A DNA stretch of 64,000 nt, taken from positions 62,001 to 126,000 of the forward strand of contig CAYMIN010000001.1 of assembly GCA_964390495.1 (NCBI GenBank), written 5' to 3'. The stretch comes from UBA11051 sp964390495 (lineage in GTDB: Bacteria; Armatimonadota; Zipacnadia; Zipacnadales; UBA11051). The notes beneath the pieces were generated by a model that was not told the origin of the DNA, did no database searches, and worked only from the letters and a program-made list of their open reading frames with translations. Of the stretch, positions 57,406-64,000 are shown piece after piece. The position numbers and the translations under genes were made by a program. The first letter of the stretch is position 1, and every line of letters starts with the position of its first letter.

Positions 57406-60400
57406 CTATTCCAGCCCTGTATCGGCCCATTTAGCATAGTCGGCTGTGATCCCATCGCCGACCCCGTAATCATATACATCGAACCAGGAACCGACGGGGA
57501 ACTCGGCGGCCAGCGTCTCAGCCGTTGCCTCGGGATGCACCTGCGCATTGATGATCGCGTGTTTCCCGCTGCGCACCTCGATGATGCGATACTCAGCGTC
57601 CCCAGCAGCATTGACCAGCCGCGCGCCGTGGTAGTAGCGATAGCGCTCCAGAGGGAAGGGGGTATCGGTCTTCACATGGTGGTCGGCGTGGCCTGTGACC
57701 TTGCCGGTGCCGATGCAGGAATCGAACTCCAGCCGCAGTTCGGCTCCGTCCCCGACAGCCTTGGCCTCCAGCACTTGGTAGGCGATGCGCCGAACCGGGT
57801 TGGTGATGTAGATGTAGCTGCCGGCCAGCGCTTCGGGAGCCTCCGGCGCAGGCGAGACAGTGATAGTCCCCGCCTGGCGGTTGACGGCGGTGATCTCGGC
57901 CCGGTATTCGGCACTGTCCAGAGTGATGCCGTGGCCGTGCTTGGTCAGCCTGGTGCCGCCGATGAGGACCATGTCAAGCGGCACTCCGTCGCGCTCGCGG
58001 CACAGCCCGAAACGTCCGGCGAACTCGAAACCACCCGCGGCGCTGCGTGTCACCGACGCATCAGCGGAGGCGAAGATCGTGTCGGTGCAACCGTTGGCCA
58101 ACTCGACTACGCAGCCGTAAGCCTCAAAGCCGGCCTCATCGTCCCCCGAGACCGTCAAGGGCTGCACCGATCTGATTACCGGCGCGCCGTTGTACAGCTC
58201 CATAACATTCAGCACTTGGGTCTTGGTGGGGGCTTGGCTCGCCTTGTGCATCAGCACCCATTTCATCTCATAGGGATCGCCGCCAGCCGGTGAAGTGCCG
58301 TCAGTGATGATTACCTCCGCACCCTTGGCCTGCGGAACACTCATGCGGAAGTGCAAGCCGTCGGCGTCCTTCAGCGCCCAGTCGGCCGACCAGACCCCCG
58401 CAGGGGTGGCGCGCTGGACGTTATACAGGTGCGGGAAGGCGAACATCGGGCCGTACCATCCCGGACGCCCGCCGGTCGAGAACTTGCAGCCGTGCTCCTC
58501 CATCCATCCCGGGTCACCGTAGGGAACCTCAGGTCCGGCCAGCGTGCCGCCCTCCTGCGCAGTCAAGTCCAGGCCCTTGGTGCTGAACTCACCCTCCTGA
58601 ACGTGCATAGCCCACCAGTGCTCCGTACCGCCGCAAATACGGTACAGGTCAAGGCAGTAGAATTGGTCCTCGGACACATCAACCAATGCCAGCATCCGCC
58701 GCTGCCAATCGTCCGGCAACAGGCGGTAGCCCTGGCCATCATCCACTTCGTCAACAAGCGCCCGGGCATGGGCTTCGGCCAGGTGCACCGGCCCGGCGTC
58801 GGCGAAAAGCTGCGGTGTGGCCGTCATTTGGACAAACGGGATCTGACGGGCCAGATTGTGGGTAACCCAACAAGTCTCCCAGTAGTTCCAGTTGCGCGGG
58901 CAGCCCATGTGCGTCAGGATCCTGCTCTGGCAGGCGTCCAGACCTATCTGCATAATCTCATCCTGGGCATGGCCGTGGGTGCGGCCATAATACAGCCACA
59001 GTGCCCGTTTGCCATCGCCCTGCCCGCTGCGCAAGATTGCCAGGCCGTAACCGCTCTGCAAGCAACTCCTGTCATTCCAGTCATCCGGCCATTCGGCTGC
59101 CTCTTGCGCGATTGCCTCGGCGGTGTAGGAGAACTCCAGCGAGGGCCGCCACTCTTCGTGATTGGTCAAGGCCCAGGCGAACTTGGGGTCCTTGAAGATC
59201 TCATAGGCGTGCTCGAAGACCGCCGGCTGGAGGGCGCCGTCCTGCCAGGTGCGTTTGGGCAGCTTCTGGTACTCGGGAAAGCTGCCACTGTCGCCGACGT
59301 TGGGATAGGTGCGGTCAATTGTGACAGTATTCATGGCGAAATCGAATATACTGTGATAGCGACGGCTTTGGGTGAAGTCCGGGTACTTCTCCTGCGGATA
59401 TACCTCGGGACGCATCTGGCGAAGGTGCTCAATGGAGGCGACAATCGGCCCGAGGGGATGCACGTGCTCGTCGTTGTAGCCGCCGGTGGATTCGTAGGGC
59501 GCACCATCGCGGAAGAAGCCGTTGGTCACGAAGAAGCGCAGCTTGCCGGCCCCATCATAGAGCCAGTCCATCAGTTCGTCGCCGCGCCGGTAGTTGAGCA
59601 CTTCCGCAAGGCGGGCGAAGCATTTCTGGGCAATCGGTTCATTTGCGTGGCTGGCTCCGTCCATCAAGCCCTGCAGCCAGACCGCGAAGAGGTTCTCCTC
59701 GATAAAGCGCCGCAAGTCCTCATGCGTATCGATGTCCAAGCCCTTGCTTTGCAGGAAAGGGATTATCTCCTGATCCTGCTCAATGACCGGCCAGATCTTA
59801 TCATAGGCCTCCGCAAGTCGTGGGTCGTTCATGGCATATAGAGTCAGGCCGCTGTGGGCGAGACACGGGCCTTCGGAGAATGGTGCCGGTCCCAGCCGGT
59901 CGGTCTGCCTCTTGTCGTTGCGGTGACGATGCTGCGTCATGGTCGCCAGATAGGCGTACTCGAGAGCCACCCGCGACATCGCCACCAGCGCCTTATGGAC
60001 GTACTGCATGTCACCGGTCGCCATGTACCCGTCAGCGCACTCCGGCGCGACGACCAGCGCATAGCTGCAATAGACCTGGCAGATGACCGCGATGAACCTG
60101 TACTTGTTGCCCTGGTACTCACAGGCTCCGCCGAAGCCGTCGTCCGGGAACTCACCACTGGTCATATCGCCGTTGGCAAAATCGTTGGAGGGATACTCCT
60201 CCCCGCCTATCGGGCAAGTGAGCTTCCAGCGGTGGGGAATGTGCATATCGAAGCTCCACGGGTAGTATGCCTTTTTCTTGTAAACCTCGATACCGTGGAG
60301 GGGACAGCCGTGCTGGAGGCTGACAAAGTGATAGCGGGGTATGGTGCAGTCAGGCTGCAGGTCCCAGACCTCGTCATCACTCAACTTCAGCCATGCGCTA

Positions 60401-60879
60401 CCCGGACTGCCCTTGGCTTGCCAGTACTCCCTGAGTTTGTCAGTGGTGATGGTCTGGCCCTGCTTGAGTTCCGGCAGCGGCTCCCCCAACGGCCAACGCC
60501 GAGGCAGTTGGATGCCCTTCAGCGTGCGGAACTGGCGCAGGTCCTCAAGCGACCAGATCTCGATGGAGATGGTAATGTCGCCGGCTGGGTGGGCAAACCC
60601 AATGTCGGCCTGCTGGGCCGGCTTGAGGCTGCGGAAATAGTACTTCCGCGGACCTTGCTGGGTGGGGAGTGGAGTGCGGTCGAACATCTCCACACTGTCG
60701 GGGACTGTCACCTCGAGTTCAGGGGCCTCTGCCGGCACGTTTAGTGCGACCATGAACATGCGGCCGACGCCGACGATGTCCGGCTTATAAGCAACTGGGG
60801 CTTCGTCCTGTGAGTACCCGGGGGCGGAATACAAGAATAGCGCCAATAGCAGACGAATCAGCAGCGGGCCGCAACGCAT
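57406..60879 (-). CDS. Large secreted heparinase II/III-like protein
   Basis: An 1157-residue secreted protein. The signal peptide is LLIRLLLALFLYSAPGYS. After an N-terminal beta domain comes a long (alpha/alpha) toroid (about 290-620: SYALVVAPECADGYMA, FIEENLFAVWLQGLMDGASHANEP). The segment LWLYYGRTHGHAQDEIMQIGLDACQ (about 650-674) has the H.H.D pattern of heparinase II/III lyases. Beta-sandwich domains follow to the C-terminus. GGAGG lies 9 nt before the ATG. It shares the polysaccharide cluster with the YetA-like gene just downstream. The substrate is unknown; uronic-acid polymers are typical for the family. Confidence 0.8.
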   Translation of the reverse strand: MRCGPLLIRLLLALFLYSAPGYSQDEAPVAYKPDIVGVGRMFMVALNVPAEAPELEVTVPDSVEMFDRTPLPTQQGPRKYYFRSLKPAQQADIGFAHPAGDITISIEIWSLEDLRQFRTLKGIQLPRRWPLGEPLPELKQGQTITTDKLREYWQAKGSPGSAWLKLSDDEVWDLQPDCTIPRYHFVSLQHGCPLHGIEVYKKKAYYPWSFDMHIPHRWKLTCPIGGEEYPSNDFANGDMTSGEFPDDGFGGACEYQGNKYRFIAVICQVYCSYALVVAPECADGYMATGDMQYVHKALVAMSRVALEYAYLATMTQHRHRNDKRQTDRLGPAPFSEGPCLAHSGLTLYAMNDPRLAEAYDKIWPVIEQDQEIIPFLQSKGLDIDTHEDLRRFIEENLFAVWLQGLMDGASHANEPIAQKCFARLAEVLNYRRGDELMDWLYDGAGKLRFFVTNGFFRDGAPYESTGGYNDEHVHPLGPIVASIEHLRQMRPEVYPQEKYPDFTQSRRYHSIFDFAMNTVTIDRTYPNVGDSGSFPEYQKLPKRTWQDGALQPAVFEHAYEIFKDPKFAWALTNHEEWRPSLEFSYTAEAIAQEAAEWPDDWNDRSCLQSGYGLAILRSGQGDGKRALWLYYGRTHGHAQDEIMQIGLDACQSRILTHMGCPRNWNYWETCWVTHNLARQIPFVQMTATPQLFADAGPVHLAEAHARALVDEVDDGQGYRLLPDDWQRRMLALVDVSEDQFYCLDLYRICGGTEHWWAMHVQEGEFSTKGLDLTAQEGGTLAGPEVPYGDPGWMEEHGCKFSTGGRPGWYGPMFAFPHLYNVQRATPAGVWSADWALKDADGLHFRMSVPQAKGAEVIITDGTSPAGGDPYEMKWVLMHKASQAPTKTQVLNVMELYNGAPVIRSVQPLTVSGDDEAGFEAYGCVVELANGCTDTIFASADASVTRSAAGGFEFAGRFGLCRERDGVPLDMVLIGGTRLTKHGHGITLDSAEYRAEITAVNRQAGTITVSPAPEAPEALAGSYIYITNPVRRIAYQVLEAKAVGDGAELRLEFDSCIGTGKVTGHADHHVKTDTPFPLERYRYYHGARLVNAAGDAEYRIIEVRSGKHAIINAQVHPEATAETLAAEFPVGSWFDVYDYGVGDGITADYAKWADTGLE

Positions 60880-61089
60880 GGGGTCTATCCTCCCCTAACG
60901 TGAACCGCGTCTTGAGGAAGATTTCGCCATTGCCATCGTTTGGCCTGCGTCAGCAGCCGACACTGCCGCAGAGGTTGAGCAAAGCAGGCGGAAGATAGCC
61001 AGTCCTAGTCCTGAGCAGCATAGGCGCTGCCTCTATGCCTGCGCAGGACCACGATTATCCGCAGGTGTCGGACTGGCGGTGCCTTGGCC

Positions 61090-62172
61090 TCAGAGCTTGG
61101 CGATGATCGCGGCGGCCATTTCACTGGTACCGACAGCAGTGGGGTCATCAGGTGTGGGCTTCAAGTCGTAGGTTACATCCTTACCCTCCGCAATGACAGC
61201 AGCCGTGGCCTGTTCGAGGCGGTCGCCGGCGTCGGTCTCGCCGATATGCCGCAGCATCATCACAGCAGAAAGTATCGTCGCCGTGGGGTTGACCTTGTTC
61301 TGGCCGGCATATTTGGGGGCGCTGCCATGGGTGGGCTCGAAGACCGCGCAATCGGTGCCGATATTGGCTCCCGGCGCGACCCCCAAGCCGCCGACAAGAC
61401 CACTGCACAAATCACTGAGGATGTCGCCGTACAGGTTGGGCAGTACCAGCACGTCGTAGAGCTCGGGCTTCTGCACAAGCTGCATGCACATATTGTCAAC
61501 GATGCGGTCCTCGAACTCGATTCCACTGTCGGCGTATTGTTCGGCGACCCGGCGCGCACACTCCAGAAACAGCCCGTCACTGTACTTCATGATATTGGCC
61601 TTGTGCACCGCCGTGACTTTGCGGCGACCATTGGCGATCGCATAGTCGAAAGCAAAGCGGACTATGCGCTCGGAGGCCATCTCGGAAATCGGCTTGATCG
61701 AGACCCCTGAGTCGGGGCGAATAGTCGCACCTGACAGCTCCGCGAGCAGTTCGATGGCACGCGTGCATTCGTCGGTGCCGCGCTCGAACTCGATACCGGC
61801 ATAGAGGTCCTCGGTGTTCTCGCGAACCACTACCAGATCGGCTTCCGGATAGCGTGATCTCACGCCCTGGTAGTACTTGGCCGGGCGCAGGCAGGCATAG
61901 AGGTCCAGCGTCTTGCGTAACGCCACATTGACGCTGCGGAAGCCGGTACCCACAGGTGTGGTAACCGGCCCCTTGATGGCAACTTGGTTGCTGCGGATTG
62001 AGTCCAGGACATGGTCGGGAAGCGGTGTGCCGTACTGGTCCATGACTTCGACGCCGGCGTCGTGTAGTTCCCATTCGATGTCCACACCGGTCGCCTCAAC
62101 ACAGCGGCGCATCGCCTGCGTGACCTCGGGGCCGGTGCCATCTCCAGGTATCAGAGTAATCGTGTGCTTCAA
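61090..62172 (-). CDS. Isocitrate/isopropylmalate dehydrogenase family enzyme
   Basis: A 360-residue beta-decarboxylating dehydrogenase. Seen are LIPGDGTGPEV at the N-terminus, the substrate-binding FRSVNVALRKTLDLYACLRP, VRENTEDLYAG, the catalytic K in VHKANIMK, and the family signature NLYGDILSDLCSGLVGGLG. ENTEDLYAG with the SVN..LR block fits NAD-dependent isocitrate dehydrogenase better than isopropylmalate dehydrogenase, though this is an inference. TTG at 62172 is preferred because GGAGG lies 7 nt upstream; the ATG at 62187 is within that Shine-Dalgarno region. It follows the aminotransferase gene by 33 bp. Confidence 0.88.
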   Translation of the reverse strand: MKHTITLIPGDGTGPEVTQAMRRCVEATGVDIEWELHDAGVEVMDQYGTPLPDHVLDSIRSNQVAIKGPVTTPVGTGFRSVNVALRKTLDLYACLRPAKYYQGVRSRYPEADLVVVRENTEDLYAGIEFERGTDECTRAIELLAELSGATIRPDSGVSIKPISEMASERIVRFAFDYAIANGRRKVTAVHKANIMKYSDGLFLECARRVAEQYADSGIEFEDRIVDNMCMQLVQKPELYDVLVLPNLYGDILSDLCSGLVGGLGVAPGANIGTDCAVFEPTHGSAPKYAGQNKVNPTATILSAVMMLRHIGETDAGDRLEQATAAVIAEGKDVTYDLKPTPDDPTAVGTSEMAAAIIAKL

Positions 62173-62205
62173 GTGGTTTCCTCCCATTTTGTCGCAAGGA
62201 GCGGC

Positions 62206-63393
62206 CTAGGCTGAGGTGAGCGCCTTCTCGATCCGGGCTACCCCCTCCTCGATCTGTTCCATACTACAGGCGAAGCTCAGCCGGATGTAGCCCTCAGCAC
62301 CAAAGGCTGTGCCGTGGACCGTGCTGACCCAGGCCTCGTTGAGTAGGTAATCGGCCAGGTCCTGGGACGACTGTATGCGATAGCCGTCCAGATCCGTACC
62401 CAGATAGGCCGAGACATCCGGGAAGGCATAGAAGGCACCGCCGGGCATGACACACTCGATGCCGTCTATGGCCTGTAAAGCGGGGATGATGTAGTTGCGG
62501 CGGTCCTGGAAGGCCTGACGCATCTCGGCCACCGAATCCTGTGGGCCGGTAAGAGCCTCGACCGCAGCCCACTGCGCGACTGAGTTGGGATTGGAGGTCT
62601 GCTGGCTCTGCAGGTTGCCCATGCTCCTGGTGAACTCAGCGGGAGCCAACGACCAGCCGATGCGCCAGCCGGTCATCGAGTAGGTCTTGGCGACACCGTC
62701 AATGACGATGGTGCGCTCTTTCATTCCCGGCAGGCCGGCGGGGCTCATGTGGCTGTAGCCATCGTAGAGGATTTCCTTGTAGATCTCGTCTGATATGAGA
62801 ACCAGGTCTCGGTCCCGGACCAGAGACGCCAGGTCGCGAGTGGACTGCTCGGACAGCACGCCGCCAGTGGGGTTATTGGGGCTGTTGATACAGATGGCTA
62901 CGGTTCTGTCTGTGACAGCGTCGGCGACCTGGTCGAGGTCCGGCTGGAAGTCGTTTTCGCCGCTGGTGAGGACCGCCACGGGTACCCCTTGATAGACCTC
63001 GATCAGGTCCGCGTAGCTGACCCAGTACGGGGCCAGCAGTATCACTTCGTCTCCGGGGTCCAGCAGGGCCCCGAACAGGTTCGAGAGGGCATGTTTGGCA
63101 CCATTGCTGATACAAACTTCCGCGAGGTCGTACTCGACACCGATCGAGCGCTTGGTGGCCTCGCACACGGCTGCCTTGAGCTCGTCAATGCCGGAGGCGT
63201 TGGTGTACTTGGTCTTCTGCTGGTCCATTGCGCACCTGGCGGCCTCGATGATGTTCGCCGGGGTCGGGAAATCCGGCTCGCCAACAGCGAATGAGAGAAC
63301 ATCCTTGCCCTCGGCGCGCATGGCCTTGGCTTTCCTGGCACCCTCCATAGTCGGTGAGGCCGCTATATTGGCAACTCGCTGGGAGATCTTCAT
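62206..63393 (-). CDS. Class I PLP-dependent aminotransferase (aspartate aminotransferase type)
   Basis: A 395-residue fold-type I aminotransferase. The PLP lysine is K236 (VAKTYSMTGWRIGW). NNPTG (173-177), SDEIY (201-205) and the C-terminal arginine in YIRLSFA are present. It starts MKISQRVANIAASPTM, typical of the AspB group. ATG 63393 has AAGGAG about 12 nt upstream. Longer frames reach 63474 without support. Downstream is the dehydrogenase gene. Confidence 0.94.
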   Translation of the reverse strand: MKISQRVANIAASPTMEGARKAKAMRAEGKDVLSFAVGEPDFPTPANIIEAARCAMDQQKTKYTNASGIDELKAAVCEATKRSIGVEYDLAEVCISNGAKHALSNLFGALLDPGDEVILLAPYWVSYADLIEVYQGVPVAVLTSGENDFQPDLDQVADAVTDRTVAICINSPNNPTGGVLSEQSTRDLASLVRDRDLVLISDEIYKEILYDGYSHMSPAGLPGMKERTIVIDGVAKTYSMTGWRIGWSLAPAEFTRSMGNLQSQQTSNPNSVAQWAAVEALTGPQDSVAEMRQAFQDRRNYIIPALQAIDGIECVMPGGAFYAFPDVSAYLGTDLDGYRIQSSQDLADYLLNEAWVSTVHGTAFGAEGYIRLSFACSMEQIEEGVARIEKALTSA

Positions 63394-63466
63394 CAAGTCG
63401 TACAGCTCCTTCGTGTAACGGCACGCGTGGTTAAGTCGTTCGTGTGCAGCAGGTGTGGCGACGGAA

Positions 63467-64000
63467 TCAGGCACGGCTGGGCTGCGGCAATGTGTAGCCG
63501 AGCTTGTGCAGCTCGGCCTGGGCGTCCTGATACTCCGGGTCGCACTCGAGTGCTTTCAATAGGGCTTCGGCGGCCGGTCGGACCCGGCCCATTCTGGAAT
63601 AGGCAGCACCGAGATGGTAGTAAGTCTCCGCGGAATTGAAAGGGCCGGCCAGGCGCACAGCTCGTTCGAGATAGAACAGCGCCTGCTTCGGGTCTCTGCT
63701 CTGGTAATAGGCCCAGCCGAGACTGTCAATGAAGGCGGGTTGCAGCGGGTCGAGGCGAACAGCTTCAGTAAGCAGGCTGTGGGCACGCTGGAGCTCGACG
63801 CCCGCGGCGGCATAGGCATACCCGATGTTATTCATGTATAGCGCATAGGCAACAGGACCGATAGCGCTGGACCTTCTGCGGGCATACGCTTGCTGGGTTG
63901 CCTTCTGAAGAATCCGGGTACCGCTTTCACGCCGCCCGGTCAGCAGTAGGCAGTGACCGAGGCTGATCTCCGTTGCCAGATCGCGCTCGGGAATGCGGCT
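63467..64000 (-). CDS. TPR-repeat protein, N-terminus beyond the window
   Basis: The frame is open from the window end (S R I P E R D L A) to a stop at 63467, so the start is missing. At least three TPR units are visible: MNNIGYAYAAAGVELQRAHS, PAFIDSLGWAYYQSRDPKQA and SAETYYHLGAAYSRMGRVRP, with the typical A and G at the helix contacts. It most likely mediates protein-protein contacts. It lies just upstream of the aminotransferase gene on the same strand. Confidence 0.85.
   Translation of the reverse strand, partial: SRIPERDLATEISLGHCLLLTGRRESGTRILQKATQQAYARRRSSAIGPVAYALYMNNIGYAYAAAGVELQRAHSLLTEAVRLDPLQPAFIDSLGWAYYQSRDPKQALFYLERAVRLAGPFNSAETYYHLGAAYSRMGRVRPAAEALLKALECDPEYQDAQAELHKLGYTLPQPSRA

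Noticed and set aside
58351..59841. 496-codon plus-strand open frame
   Set aside because: It lies entirely antisense to the heparinase-like gene, which has domain signatures, a signal peptide and a good ribosome binding site. Long antisense frames are expected at this GC content.
1..64000. tRNA, rRNA, CRISPR array or intact insertion sequence
   Set aside because: No cloverleaf, regularly spaced repeats or transposase motif was recognised on either strand by eye; a covariance-model scan could still find small RNAs.

Overview
This is a gene-dense, GC-rich bacterial window with strong GGAGG-type ribosome binding sites, frequent GTG/TTG starts and tight operons. An outer-membrane porin-like protein (30794-31822) points to a diderm envelope. 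The order scpA-scpB-S11 carboxypeptidase, a copper-amine-oxidase-type domain protein, and many large secreted carbohydrate-active proteins and FlgD-Ig-tailed subtilases would suit Armatimonadota or a similar uncultured diderm phylum. That assignment is an inference. No rRNA, tRNA, CRISPR array or insertion sequence was seen.

Layout. 1-6833 (minus): housekeeping genes: D-Ala-D-Ala carboxypeptidase, ScpB, ScpA, sugar-1-phosphate nucleotidylyltransferase, M50 protease, CCA/poly(A) polymerase family enzyme, LysA. 6954-10413 (minus): Ig/copper-amine-oxidase-domain surface protein and an orphan OmpR-type response regulator. 10537-17123 (minus): an operon of a GlmL/MutL-type ATPase, a barrel-sandwich/KOW-like protein, an Fn3/membrane protein and three more membrane proteins, with no mutase subunits. 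17381-22249: MlrC-family protein, small membrane proteins, a palindromic element, a sugar isomerase, DUF402 protein and EamA transporter. 22409-30486 (minus): two paralogous secreted subtilases and a lipoprotein. 30794-36753: porin, L,D-transpeptidase, PfkB kinase and a secreted TIM-barrel protein.

The most striking region is 36796-43170 (plus). It holds a complete eukaryote-like ubiquitin-type toolkit: two E2/UBC-fold proteins, a YukD-like ubiquitin-fold protein, an E1/ThiF protein, a JAB/JAMM isopeptidase fused to a membrane anchor and LysM domain, a prokaryotic RING-finger protein with two C-terminal membrane segments, and a membrane-anchored HtrA-type protease. Five of these proteins carry the same short acidic/hydrophobic motif (consensus x-[IVLP]-[DE]-[IV]-D-[LF]) in tails or linkers predicted to be cytoplasmic. 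I read it as a docking motif of a membrane-tethered protein-conjugation system. A HicB/HicA pair, with hicA broken by a stop codon, sits inside the locus.

43284-60879: amidohydrolase, DUF1284 protein, then a polysaccharide-processing cluster (LamG-like secreted protein, Gfo/Idh/MocA oxidoreductase, two heparinase-II/III-like proteins, a GH42-like protein, a YetA/PcRGLX-like protein). 61090-64000 (minus): isocitrate/isopropylmalate dehydrogenase family enzyme, class I aminotransferase and a TPR protein cut by the window end.
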